DNA from: Endobugula sp047619205
Lineage (GTDB): Bacteria; Pseudomonadota; Gammaproteobacteria; Pseudomonadales; Cellvibrionaceae
NCBI GenBank assembly: GCA_047619205.1
Contig: JBLHJR010000029.1
Coordinates: forward strand, 1 to 34,715
Direction: 5' to 3'
DNA length: 34,715 nucleotides
The number at the start of each line of letters is the position of its first letter. Within the stretch, counting starts at the first letter, position 1. The position numbers and the translations under genes are program-made. Positions 1 to 8,428 of this stretch are shown here, piece after piece. The notes beneath the pieces were generated by a model. That model was not told the DNA's origin, made no database searches, and saw only the letters and a list, made by a program, of their open reading frames with translations.

Positions 1-1367
1 CTTTCCTTCGCATCACCAAATAACATGCGTGTATTTTCTTTATAGAACAGTGGGTTTTCAACGCCCGCATAGCCTGTTGCCATGCCTCGTTTAAGTACAA
101 TAGTCGTTTTTCCTAACCAAGGTTCTAGTACTGGCATACCTGCGATAGGGCTGTCAGGAACTTCTTGTGCGGCTGGATTGACGATGTCGTTGGCGCCAAT
201 AACAATGGAAACGTCGACATTAGGAAAGTCTGCATTGATTTCATCCATTTCAAACACAATATCGTACGGCACTTTGGCTTCGGCGAGTAACACGTTCATG
301 TGACCCGGCATACGGCCGGCTACAGGGTGAATGCCAAAGCGTACATTGATGCCTTTTTTGCGTAAGGTTTTACTAATGTCGCTGACCATATGTTGTGCTT
401 GCGCAACCGCCATACCGTAACCAGGAATGATCATCACTTCTTGGGCTGTAGAGAGCATGTCGGCGACTTCTTCGACGTTGGTCGCCACTACTTCGCCTTC
501 GATTTCTGTGGCTGGGCCATTACTGACTTTAGCTTTAGTGCCAAAGCCGCCAGCAATCACCGAGATAAAGTTACGGTTCATTGCACGACACATAATGTAA
601 GACAAAATTGCGCCAGAACTACCGACTAATGCGCCAATAACAATCAATAAGTCATTCGCTAGCATAAAGCCTAGTGCTGCCGCTGCCCAGCCTGAATAAC
701 TGTTGAGCATAGAAACGACAACAGGCATATCGGCACCGCCAATAGCGGCCACCATATGAATACCGAATAGAACGGCAACTAGTGTCATTAATAATAATGG
801 GATTAAGCCGCCACCTAACGCTGCCTCAGTGACGAACTGCATGCCGAAGTAAATGGCAAGGATGAGTAAGCAAAGATTTAGCCAGTGACGCGCAGGTAGC
901 ATTAATGGTTTACCACCCCATTTGCCACTGAGTTTTAAATAAGCCACTACTGAACCTGCAAAGGTCATGGCACCGATAAGGATGCCGATATAAGTTTCTA
1001 CATTGTGAATGGTTTTTTCAACGCCTTGTAATTCTGTGCTGTGGCTGAGGAAGTTAGCAAAACCGACCAACACAGCTGCTAAGCCTACCAGGCTGTGTAG
1101 AATCGCGACTAGCTCTGGCATTTGCGTCATGGCGACTTTTCTAGCGAGTAGTAAGCCTACGCTAGCGCCAATCACTAGCGCGCCAATGAGTAAGGCGTAG
1201 TTGCTAGTGACAACACCAATAGCGGTGACGGTCAGCGCTATCGCCATGCCTATCATGCCGAATAAATTACCCCGGCGAGCAGTTTCTTGCCGACTTAATC
1301 CGCTAAGGGCAAGAATAAATAAAATGGTTGCGCCGATGTAGGCAACGTTAACTAAGCTTTGAGACAT
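1..1367 (-). CDS. pntB: NAD(P) transhydrogenase subunit beta (partial, C-terminus off the left edge)
   Basis: Read on the minus strand from the ATG at 1367, the frame is open to the window edge: 455 codons, against about 460 residues usual for PntB, so only a few C-terminal residues are missing. PntB is the membrane subunit that carries the proton channel and the NADP(H)-binding domain III. With PntA it couples proton influx across the inner membrane to hydride transfer from NADH to NADP+. The first ~270 residues form a series of hydrophobic helices. The C-terminal third holds the soluble NADP-binding domain, including GYGMAVAQAQ, GIHPVAGRMPGHMNVLLAEA and the late RGMATGYAGVENPLF stretch. The gene lies 153 bp downstream of pntA on the same strand, as in the usual pntAB operon, but the gap is unusually long and holds two hairpins. 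Confidence 0.96.
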   Translation of the reverse strand, partial: MSQSLVNVAYIGATILFILALSGLSRQETARRGNLFGMIGMAIALTVTAIGVVTSNYALLIGALVIGASVGLLLARKVAMTQMPELVAILHSLVGLAAVLVGFANFLSHSTELQGVEKTIHNVETYIGILIGAMTFAGSVVAYLKLSGKWGGKPLMLPARHWLNLCLLILAIYFGMQFVTEAALGGGLIPLLLMTLVAVLFGIHMVAAIGGADMPVVVSMLNSYSGWAAAALGFMLANDLLIVIGALVGSSGAILSYIMCRAMNRNFISVIAGGFGTKAKVSNGPATEIEGEVVATNVEEVADMLSTAQEVMIIPGYGMAVAQAQHMVSDISKTLRKKGINVRFGIHPVAGRMPGHMNVLLAEAKVPYDIVFEMDEINADFPNVDVSIVIGANDIVNPAAQEVPDSPIAGMPVLEPWLGKTTIVLKRGMATGYAGVENPLFYKENTRMLFGDAKE

Positions 1368-1410
1368 AAATTTTCTCTTTATCTAATTTTTATCATTATT
1401 GGTTTCATTC

Positions 1411-1459
1411 AGTAGATGGGCTATCTACTTTTACAGCGCTTTATTGCTAAAGCGCTGTA
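1411..1459 (-). other. Two tandem hairpins in the pntA-pntB gap
   Basis: A perfect 12-bp stem (arms 1432-1443 and 1448-1459, loop TTGC) is followed in the direction of transcription by a second stem of 7 bp (arms 1411-1417 and 1423-1429, 5-nt loop). Neither has a U-tract after it on the minus strand, so they do not look like intrinsic terminators. They may stabilise the pntA message or set the pntA:pntB ratio, which is inference. Confidence 0.7.
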
Positions 1460-1464
1460 TTAAT

Positions 1465-1531
1465 GGAACACCTTATTTGTGAAGCGTTATATTTACGCAA
1501 CACTTTATTTGTGAAATTTTCTATTTGTGAA
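1465..1531 (-). repeat. Short duplication of the pntA 3' end
   Basis: A 19-bp unit occurs at 1465-1483 and 1497-1515 with 17 of 19 bases identical. Its core, TTCACAAATA on the minus strand, is also the last codons and stop of pntA (1522-1531). Three spaced copies of the pntA tail therefore follow one another, consistent with slippage or a small local duplication. Confidence 0.75.
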
Positions 1532-3056
1532 ACATGGCCAGCATTCTTTGGGTGACGGCAAACCCGCCGACGATGTTAATGCTGGCAATGAATACGGTGA
1601 TGCCTGACAGCCACATGACCCAAGGGGAGGGTGCCGATATTTGAAGTAGAGCACCAATAATAATAATGCTGCTGATGGCATTAGTCACGCTCATTAAGGG
1701 AGTATGCAGCGAAGGCTTAACATTCCAAATCACCATATAGCCTACAAAACAGGCGAGTACAAAGACGGTAAAGTGGGCCATAAAGCTTTCGGGGGCTGCG
1801 CTGCCAAGCCAAGCTAGTAAAATGGCGCCAGCAATGAAAGGCAACCACGGTCCAATAAAGGATGGAGTTTTTTCTACTGCGGCGGCTTTCGCTACGGACT
1901 CGACTTTTTTAGCTGCGGGCACCGCAGATAGTTTGGGAGCAGGGGGCGGGAAGGTGATTTCACCTGCTTTAGTCACGGTTGCACCGCGGATGGCTTCATC
2001 ATCGAAATCGACAATAAATTGGCCATCTTTATTAGGCGTCATATCCGTTAGTAGGTGACGTAGGTTAGTAGCATAAAGCTGGCTGGATTGTGTGGGTAAG
2101 CGGCTAGGTAAGTCGGTGTAACCGATGATGGAGACACCATGTTTAACCACGACTTTATCGGCTACTGAGAGTTTACAGTTACCGCCCATCGCTGCAGCAA
2201 GGTCGACAATGACACTGCCTTCACGCATGGATTTCACCATGGCTTCGGTGATCAGCTCAGGAGCAGGACGACCGGGAATTAAGGCGGTAGTGACAATAAT
2301 ATCAACATCCTTGGCTTGTTCTGCAAACAAGGCCATTTCTGCATCAATAAATTCTTTACTCATGCTTTTGGCGTAACCGCCTTCACCGCTGCCGTCTTCT
2401 TCAAATTCGAGCATTAAGAATTCGCCATTCATGCTCTCGACTTGTTCTTTGACTTCGGGGCGGGTATCAAAAGCGCGCACGATGGCGCCCATGCTTTGTG
2501 CTGTCCCTATAGCGGCTAGGCCTGCGACACCGGCACCAATAACCAGAACCTTGGCTGGAGGGACTTTACCTGCAGCGGTAATTTGCCCTGTAAAAAAGCG
2601 ACCAAAATGTTGAGCAGCTTCGATAATCGCACGATAACCTGCGATATTGGCCATAGAGCTTAGGGCATCCATCTTTTGCGAGCGAGAAATACGCGGAATG
2701 CTTTCCATTGCTAGCGCGGTGACTTTTTTGTCGGCTAAGGCTTTTAGCAGTTCTGGGTGTTGAGCGGGAGCAAGGAAGGAGATGAAGAGTTGCCCTGGGC
2801 GAAGTAGCGTTAGCTCTTGGTCATCGGGAGCGCGGACTTTGAGGATAATGTCCGCTTGCGTGTAAAGCGCATTAATGTCACTGATAATAGTGACTCCAGC
2901 CGCTTTATAATCGGCATCACGAAACTTAGCGGCTTCACCCGCGCCGGTTTCTATCGCAACATCGTAACCGAGTTTTTGCAGTTGTTGAGCTGCATCCGGG
3001 GTGGTGGCGACACGTTTTTCACCGTCGAAACGTTCTTTGGGTATGCCAATTAGCAT
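1521..3056 (-). CDS. pntA: NAD(P) transhydrogenase subunit alpha
   Basis: A 511-residue PntA, almost exactly the length of the E. coli subunit (510). Residues ~1-370 form the NAD(H)-binding domain I, starting MLIGIPKERFDGEKRVATTP and with the dinucleotide-binding glycine motif VIGAGVAGLAAIGTA near residue 170. An alanine/proline-rich linker (~370-400) joins this to about four transmembrane helices that contribute to the proton channel. It therefore has the single fused alpha form rather than the split PntAA/PntAB form. The start is supported by an upstream AGAGGA on the minus strand about 8 nt from the ATG. A TATAAT-like -10 lies on the minus strand at 3082-3077, without a convincing -35. pntB follows on the same strand. 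Confidence 0.97.
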   Translation of the reverse strand: MLIGIPKERFDGEKRVATTPDAAQQLQKLGYDVAIETGAGEAAKFRDADYKAAGVTIISDINALYTQADIILKVRAPDDQELTLLRPGQLFISFLAPAQHPELLKALADKKVTALAMESIPRISRSQKMDALSSMANIAGYRAIIEAAQHFGRFFTGQITAAGKVPPAKVLVIGAGVAGLAAIGTAQSMGAIVRAFDTRPEVKEQVESMNGEFLMLEFEEDGSGEGGYAKSMSKEFIDAEMALFAEQAKDVDIIVTTALIPGRPAPELITEAMVKSMREGSVIVDLAAAMGGNCKLSVADKVVVKHGVSIIGYTDLPSRLPTQSSQLYATNLRHLLTDMTPNKDGQFIVDFDDEAIRGATVTKAGEITFPPPAPKLSAVPAAKKVESVAKAAAVEKTPSFIGPWLPFIAGAILLAWLGSAAPESFMAHFTVFVLACFVGYMVIWNVKPSLHTPLMSVTNAISSIIIIGALLQISAPSPWVMWLSGITVFIASINIVGGFAVTQRMLAMFHK

Positions 3057-3331
3057 GCGGTATCCTCTGCGATATTATTATAATGCCGTATTGATGATTG
3101 TTCTACAGCTTGTAGGCATTATGTGTTTTCGCTTTAAAGATTGCAATTAACTCACGAAATTGGTTTTATAATATGAGTGTGGTCAGCGTATTTTGGCGCT
3201 TCAGTTTGATGCTGCTAAGCTTTTAGGGGATGTGATTCCTTTGTAGGCTTCAATAGAGAGGGCTATACGGTTGTTTTTTAGTCGAATGGTCAATGACAGG
3301 TGTTATACAAATGCAGAGGGGCTAAATACAG

Positions 3332-4060
3332 ATGAATACTTCTCAGTTAGTGGCTCATCGTGGCTATCAAAAGTGCTTTCCTGAAAATAGTCTGATTGCA
3401 GTCATGAGTGCGATAGCTGCGGGAGCTGTCAATATTGAAGTTGACCTGCAATTTAATGATGAGGGTCTCGTATTTTTATTTCACGATGATGAGCTGTCGC
3501 GTATTAGTGGAGTGGAGGCATGTTTTCATTCTCAGTCAAGTGAAGTATTGTCTAAGCTTTCTGCTTATGAGCCCGCTCGTTTGGGTGAAAAATTTTCAGC
3601 TAACCCAATTGCTTTATTTGCAGAGCTATTACCCATTATACGTAATTATCAAGAGATAAATTTTTTTATTGAGTTAAAAGAAGCGAGTGTTCGACGTTAT
3701 GGTGCGACAGCATGCATCGATAATTTGGTTGGTTTGATGGAAGAGTTATGTGGTAATTGTATCTTAATTAGTTATTCTGGCGAATTGCTTGACTGTGCAA
3801 AGGTAAATGGTTTTGCAACAACGGGTTTAGTCATTCGAGATTGGCAGACTCGAAATGCAATGGCTGAACAGTTTTCGGTTGATTATATTATTGTCAATAT
3901 TAAACGCATTACGGATGAAGTGATTAGTGCCAATGTGCCAGTGATGGTTTATGAGGTTGATAACTTACCGCTAGCACAATCTTTAATAGAGCGAGGAGCA
4001 TTTGCTGTAGAAACTTTTTGTTTTAATGATTTAGCAGACGCTATTCATCGTGAATTATAA
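3332..4060 (+). CDS. Glycerophosphodiester phosphodiesterase-like protein
   Basis: A 242-residue protein of the GDPD family, which hydrolyses glycerophosphodiesters to glycerol-3-phosphate and an alcohol. The family signature is present: LVAHRGY (H9, R10), PENS (E18, N19), IEVDLQ (E36, D38) and FHDD (H51, the usual general acid), then FIELKE near residue 112. It has no signal peptide, so it is predicted to be cytosolic like UgpQ. The C-terminal half is diverged but keeps the barrel-like VMVYEVDN and GAFAVETF segments. A GAGGGG lies about 10 nt before the ATG and a TATAAT at 3167-3172 could serve as a -10. It is divergent from pntA and convergent with the TPR gene, with 7 bp between stop codons. 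The substrate is unknown. Confidence 0.85.
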   Translation: MNTSQLVAHRGYQKCFPENSLIAVMSAIAAGAVNIEVDLQFNDEGLVFLFHDDELSRISGVEACFHSQSSEVLSKLSAYEPARLGEKFSANPIALFAELLPIIRNYQEINFFIELKEASVRRYGATACIDNLVGLMEELCGNCILISYSGELLDCAKVNGFATTGLVIRDWQTRNAMAEQFSVDYIIVNIKRITDEVISANVPVMVYEVDNLPLAQSLIERGAFAVETFCFNDLADAIHREL

Positions 4061-4067
4061 TAAATAA

Positions 4068-5264
4068 TTATTCACTGCGACCTTGTTTGATCCAAGCGGC
4101 AAGAATATTTTCTTGAAATCCCGGCCGTTGATGGTATTCGCAGCTGCCTATATATATTCCATTGGCAGGTATAGGTCCTGAGATAGTAGTTGAAGCTTGG
4201 TGCTTAAAGCACCGGTCATGAACTAGGCAACTTTTTTTCACGTAACGCCAAATACAATCGCGAAGAAACCACTGTGCAATATTGGGTGTGCTCGCTAGAT
4301 TGAGAGGGTGATTATTGAATAAATTTTGTGTGTTCGGCAATACGCCAGCAACGCCACCCCACAAACCTGCTTGAATTAACTCAGTGTGAGTCCACCAATC
4401 ACGTATAATGTGGAACCACTTTCCAGAATCTAGCCATTCTTGAACTGCATTACATTCTCTAACACTAAACACTGAATCAATGTCACGAATTAAAAAGTAG
4501 CCTACCTCTTCGTGCTGTGTAACCTTAAATTGCCAGCATGATTTTTCGCGTAAAGATTGCTTTTCTTCTTGTGGCAATACTCTCCCTCCTAGGCTACGTA
4601 TTATATCTAAGAAGCCAGCGCTAACGCTATTGTCAACATAAAACCACAGCTCCCAGTCGGGATAAAGGTCGGGAGCTAACAATAAGTTTCTTAATGCACC
4701 AAAAATATAGCGCTTTTCATTACCCCATAAGCTAAAAGCAATGACGCGTTTTTTATTATAGGTATGGTCGGCAATGGTAGTGGTGGGGAGCTGCCACTTG
4801 GGGTCAGCAGCGCCATATAGTTTATCTTTGATGATTAAGGAGTTAGTACCCGATTTAGAAGATTTCTCATAATCCTCTAAGTGAGCGTAACTATCCGCTA
4901 GAGAATCCCAGCCGGAAAATTCTTTTGGGTTGCCTTTTAAATGTTCACTAATATAACGTATAGATTCTTTGTACTTTTTAGATTTTGAAAGGCTATGGCC
5001 GAGATTTAATAATACATTCTTATCATCTGGATAAAGTGTAAGGATGTTTTTGAATACGACGCTAGCGGCAGGGTAGTTATTACCTAAAAAAAGATAGTAG
5101 CCTAGTTGGACTAATAAACCTTTAGGTTTTTTTTCGCTACAAGCATTCAACTTTTCAACGGCAGCTTGGATGGCATCTTTTGCATTTCCTGTGCTCCAAA
5201 GCGTGTGTATTGGCTTATCCCAATCATCAAGAATGCTTGCTGCCGTTGAATTTGTATTAGTCAA
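4068..5264 (-). CDS. TPR protein with an unassigned C-terminal domain (possibly glycosyltransferase-like)
   Basis: 398 residues. The first ~150 have TPR-like helical repeats, for example LLVQLGYYLFLGNNYPAASV and DKNVLLNLGHSLSKSKKYKE. From about residue 168 a second domain begins with KKRVIAFSLWGNEKRYIFGA and contains WELWFYVDNSV and the acidic motif FLIRDIDSVFS, which resembles a metal/nucleotide-sugar DxD site. It also has several tryptophans and histidines (HIIRDWWTH). I do not recognise a named family; a GT-A-type transferase is an inference. The start is TTG: no early ATG exists, and AGAAGG, the last two sense codons of the upstream GTPase gene, lies 8 nt before it. Only 5 bp separate the two genes, so they are probably translationally coupled. 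Confidence 0.75.
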   Translation of the reverse strand: MTNTNSTAASILDDWDKPIHTLWSTGNAKDAIQAAVEKLNACSEKKPKGLLVQLGYYLFLGNNYPAASVVFKNILTLYPDDKNVLLNLGHSLSKSKKYKESIRYISEHLKGNPKEFSGWDSLADSYAHLEDYEKSSKSGTNSLIIKDKLYGAADPKWQLPTTTIADHTYNKKRVIAFSLWGNEKRYIFGALRNLLLAPDLYPDWELWFYVDNSVSAGFLDIIRSLGGRVLPQEEKQSLREKSCWQFKVTQHEEVGYFLIRDIDSVFSVRECNAVQEWLDSGKWFHIIRDWWTHTELIQAGLWGGVAGVLPNTQNLFNNHPLNLASTPNIAQWFLRDCIWRYVKKSCLVHDRCFKHQASTTISGPIPANGIYIGSCEYHQRPGFQENILAAWIKQGRSE

Positions 5265-5269
5265 AACTA

Positions 5270-6175
5270 TTACCTTCTGCTTTTTTTCTCTTTGCTTCTT
5301 AGTTTAGCCAGTTGAATTTCTTTAACGGCGATGAGTTCTTTTTCTATCATTATAGGCTGTTCTAAAGTAATTGCACCAATCGCACCTTGACGAAACTCAT
5401 GCAGAAGGATTTCGCAGACCTTATGTAAGTTGACGCGCCCGCGGGCTTGCTTTGCACCTCGTCTTTTTCCTATAAGTTCTAATAACTCTAACGGGCTTCC
5501 AGGGGTGTCTTTTAATTGATAGCGCTGTTTTAATAATTCAGGATAATTGTCTAATAAATATTCTGCGGTGTAAAAACCAACGTCTTCATATTCCATTGCG
5601 GTATTTTTTATCGCTCCAGAAGCTGCTAGTCGATAACCACTATGCTCATTCTCAATTTTAGGCCATAAAATGCCAGGAGTGTCATGCAGAATAATTCGGT
5701 GAGCTAAATTTATTTGTTGCTGATGTTTAGTGACGGCAGGTTCATTACCCACTTTCGCAATAATTTTTCCTGCTAATGTATTAATAATAGTTGATTTTCC
5801 AACATTCGGTATACCGACAATCATTGCGTTAACGGCTTTATAGCTACTGTCTTTCTCGATGGCTATTTGTTTACACAAATCAAGAATTTCTTTAGTCTTG
5901 CCTGGTTTTTCCTGCTGGCAAGCTAGGGTTTTAATGTGGCTATGGGATTCATAGTATTGTTGCCATTGCAGGGTGATTCCAGGGTCTGCGAGATCGCATT
6001 TGTTGAGTATGATAATCGTTGGTTTGCCATGGCGTAAATCGGCAATGATCGGGTTCTGACTACTATAGGGTAGACGTGCGTCGACTACCTCAATTAATAT
6101 ATCTATGTTAGTCAGTGTTTTTATGATTTCTTTGCGGGCCTTGTGCATATGGCCCGGATACCAGTTAATACTCAT
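5270..6175 (-). CDS. ylqF: Ribosome biogenesis GTPase, YlqF/RbgA family
   Basis: A circularly permuted GTPase of the YlqF/RbgA type, which in other bacteria acts in late 50S subunit maturation. The G motifs occur in permuted order: G4 (ILNKCDLADPG), then G1 (GIPNVGKST), then G3 (LHDTPGILWP). The family N-terminus INWYPGHMHKARKEI fits the ATG at 6175. The frame is open 26 codons further to a GTG at 6253, but that extension is unlike the family and has no ribosome-binding site, so I use 6175 (301 residues). The C-terminal RNA-binding helical domain ends in a basic tail (SKEKKSRR). The TPR gene follows after 5 bp. The exact symbol depends on the nomenclature used; the family assignment is firm. 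Confidence 0.9.
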   Translation of the reverse strand: MSINWYPGHMHKARKEIIKTLTNIDILIEVVDARLPYSSQNPIIADLRHGKPTIIILNKCDLADPGITLQWQQYYESHSHIKTLACQQEKPGKTKEILDLCKQIAIEKDSSYKAVNAMIVGIPNVGKSTIINTLAGKIIAKVGNEPAVTKHQQQINLAHRIILHDTPGILWPKIENEHSGYRLAASGAIKNTAMEYEDVGFYTAEYLLDNYPELLKQRYQLKDTPGSPLELLELIGKRRGAKQARGRVNLHKVCEILLHEFRQGAIGAITLEQPIMIEKELIAVKEIQLAKLRSKEKKSRR

Positions 6176-6388
6176 AATAGGATAGTGATTCTTTGATAGT
6201 GTTTTTAGCCCAATACACAATGCTATGTCAGCAAGAATATCTTTACGGTGCACTCATTCTAGTGGGTGAGAGGCTTAAATGACAGAGAAGAACAAAAGAG
6301 AGAACAAAAAAGTGGCTGAATATCTATTGCGGGTGTGTTTTGTGGCGATTGTGTTGTGCGGATATGCTCTATAAAACTGAGAAGGGAT

Positions 6389-6409
6389 AGGGCGGCGAAA
6401 TGCCGCCCT
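6389..6409 (-). terminator. Candidate intrinsic terminator after the hibernation-factor gene
   Basis: A GC-rich 8-bp perfect stem (AGGGCGGC / GCCGCCCT) with a 5-nt loop lies 20 bp beyond the stop of the minus-strand hpf-like gene. On the minus strand the T-run comes only about 12 nt after the stem, so the U-tract is weak. Confidence 0.5.
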
Positions 6410-6429
6410 GAAAAGATGAGTGACTATCG

Positions 6430-6801
6430 CTAGCCGACTTCATCAAAATCGTTATCGACTTCGTTAACGATGTCCTGGCGTTTACGCTGTCGCTTTGATT
6501 GCAATTGTTGTGCATGGGATTTTAGTTTTCGTTCCGCGGCATCAAATGCATCTCTTACTGCAACGTGAATCGATGTGTCATTTTGGCTCACCGTTATGGG
6601 GCTACCTTTCAATTCAATTTCGACGGTGGCCCTAAATTCTTTCCCCTTGTGTTTGTGATTATGGGGTGAGTCAAGTACCACTCGACTATGCTGAATATCG
6701 TTACAGTAACGCCCAAGCTTGTCTAAACGCTTGCTGATAATTGCATTCAGTGCTTCTGATGCATCAAGGTCACGATAGGTTACGTTGCTTGCCATTGTCA
6801 T
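6430..6801 (-). CDS. Ribosome hibernation promoting factor, HPF/RaiA family
   Basis: A 123-residue HPF/RaiA (sigma-54 modulation) family protein. Such proteins bind the 30S decoding region and inactivate or dimerise ribosomes in stationary phase. Visible features are the N-terminal beta strand, the helix DASEALNAIISKRLDKLGRY, the strand with HKHKGKEFRATVEIELKG, and the second helix DAFDAAERKLKSHAQQLQ, followed by a basic-then-acidic tail (KRQRKRQ...DNDFDEVG). It is short-form length and lacks the C-terminal dimerisation domain of long HPF. The start at 6801 is decided by a perfect AGGAGGT (6815-6809) spaced 7 nt from the ATG. An open extension to 6897 exists but is not family-like. It is not next to rpoN, the usual hpf location, so it may be a RaiA-type paralogue. 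Confidence 0.9.
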   Translation of the reverse strand: MTMASNVTYRDLDASEALNAIISKRLDKLGRYCNDIQHSRVVLDSPHNHKHKGKEFRATVEIELKGSPITVSQNDTSIHVAVRDAFDAAERKLKSHAQQLQSKRQRKRQDIVNEVDNDFDEVG

Positions 6802-7225
6802 ATAGCATACCTCCTGTTGTAGATAGTGGGGTGTTAAGGGTAGTGTAGGTGTTAAGGGTATTATGAAAAATTTGGGAATCGAACAACTGTGTGCCAATAC
6901 TCTGTCGGCTGAAAGAGGAAGAGGTGGATGAACGGATTAGGTTTCTAGAACTCATGCACTTAATATCTGCCCATACGGGAGAAATTTCAAGGGATATTTT
7001 TGGCATGAATTGCGCATGGATTTTTTGTCTGGGATGATCAAAAAACGGTGTATTTGTCGCTTATTTAAACACGGATTTGCTGCAGCCCTTATTATTGCTG
7101 GGCACTAGACATTAGCGACTTTTTATTGTTTGTTGTTTTTAATAATATGAAGAGCCCAAAAATAAGGTTTTTATCACTCAACAGTCTATAAACGAAGTGA
7201 TTAATTTATTCGATCGTGCTTATTT
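6802..7225. other. Intergenic region upstream of the hibernation-factor gene
   Basis: A 424-bp stretch between the AraC-type gene and the hpf-like gene, both on the minus strand. It holds the strong AGGAGGT ribosome-binding site at 6809-6815 and a direct repeat, GTGTTAAGGGTA at 6831-6842 and 6849-6860 (18-bp period), just upstream of it. No convincing -35/-10 pair, RNA gene or conserved ORF is seen; open frames here lack family features. Confidence 0.6.
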
Positions 7226-8209
7226 TTACCCATGAAAGAGCTTAGATCTGACGGTAGTTCGATATTCTCTAGGGCTAAGTTGCAGTTTTTTGCGAAATAT
7301 TTGACTGAAATGACTGACATCACTATAACCGACTTTGTCGGCTATATCCCCAATGCTGAGATTGCTCGATTGCAATAGATCGCTGGCGATAGCTATACGT
7401 GCATCTTGAATATAATGTAGGGGGGTTTTTCCTGTAGCGTCTTTGAAGCGACGGTTAAAGTTACGCGTACTCATACTGAATTGTTGAGCGATCTCATTAA
7501 TGATGATGGTTTTACTAAGGTTGTTTTTGATCCAGAGTTGTATTTGCAGCACATCCTCATCGGAATGGTTGATGTTGCCATCTTCGAAGTAGCTAACGGT
7601 TTCATAGGCACGGCGTATTTCGTGAGAAAAGTGCCTTTCTACATGTTGTGCGACGGCTTTGTTGAAAAACTGTTGGATGAAATGAATGGTTAGGTCGGCT
7701 AATGAGTTAATGCTGGCTGCACAGTAGAGCTTTCCTGCTTGGGTAATAAAGTGTTGGCGTTTGAGTTGTACTAGTGGGTAGCGTTGTTGAAATTGATCAA
7801 AATAATACCAATGGGTAGTGGCAGGTTTGTGATCAAGCAGTCCCGCTTCCGCCATAAAGCAGCAGCCAGTGCCGACCCCGCTAATAATAGCGCCATTTTC
7901 GTAATGATGTTGAAGCCATGGTTTAAGTGCTTGGCTGGCTTCTAGGGTGGGTTTTGGGTTGCGCCATAGCGCAGGAAGGTAAATTAAATCTGCTTGCTTA
8001 ATGTCGTTTAATGCGTGGCTAGGCTTCAATGCAAAGGGGGGTTGGCAATGAATGATGGTGTCATCGACAGCCGTTGTGATTAATTCAAAGGCAGGCTTTT
8101 CTGGGCATAGTGCTTTTGCTGCCTGATTAGCTGCATTCAGCATGTCGCTTGGCCAGCTGGTGCTGGTGACTAGCATTCGTTGGGATAATACAAAAATAAC
8201 GTTGATCAT
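7226..8209 (-). CDS. GlxA-type AraC family transcriptional regulator (DJ-1/PfpI domain + HTH)
   Basis: 327 residues. Residues ~1-185 are a DJ-1/PfpI-like class I amidotransferase fold starting INVIFVLSQRM, with the nucleophile-elbow-like segment ISGVGTGCCFMAEAGLL. Residues ~220-325 are the double helix-turn-helix AraC domain: IIINEIAQQFSMSTRNFNRR, then IGDIADKVGYSDVSHFSQIF and LSPREYR. GlxA-type regulators bind DNA and are usually activators tuned by a small metabolite sensed by the DJ-1 domain. The effector here is unknown. It is divergent from fabY across a 219-bp shared upstream region, so fabY is a plausible target, but no operator could be recognised. Confidence 0.9.
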   Translation of the reverse strand: MINVIFVLSQRMLVTSTSWPSDMLNAANQAAKALCPEKPAFELITTAVDDTIIHCQPPFALKPSHALNDIKQADLIYLPALWRNPKPTLEASQALKPWLQHHYENGAIISGVGTGCCFMAEAGLLDHKPATTHWYYFDQFQQRYPLVQLKRQHFITQAGKLYCAASINSLADLTIHFIQQFFNKAVAQHVERHFSHEIRRAYETVSYFEDGNINHSDEDVLQIQLWIKNNLSKTIIINEIAQQFSMSTRNFNRRFKDATGKTPLHYIQDARIAIASDLLQSSNLSIGDIADKVGYSDVSHFSQIFRKKLQLSPREYRTTVRSKLFHG

Positions 8210-8428
8210 AGTGACGGCTATCTATTCAATAGTTTGTCGATTATTGCTCTTGGTAAAGGCAATTTTGCACTTTTTACAATGACAAGATTGAAGGTGAATA
8301 ACCGAGTCCAGTAGGGCATAATACCTTAAGCGGCTGTTTTTTCATACAATATGGCTCTTTTGTTATATTTTTTGTCGGGTTTACCTTCTACACTAGTCAA
8401 TATCCTTGTAGCGTCTGTGTTGTAACTT

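Noticed and set aside
6176..6253. N-terminal extension of the YlqF-type GTPase from a GTG
   Set aside because: The family begins at INWYPGHM, and there is no Shine-Dalgarno before the GTG.
6802..6897. 32-codon N-terminal extension of the HPF/RaiA gene
   Set aside because: The perfect AGGAGGT sits inside this extension, 7 nt before the family-like start.
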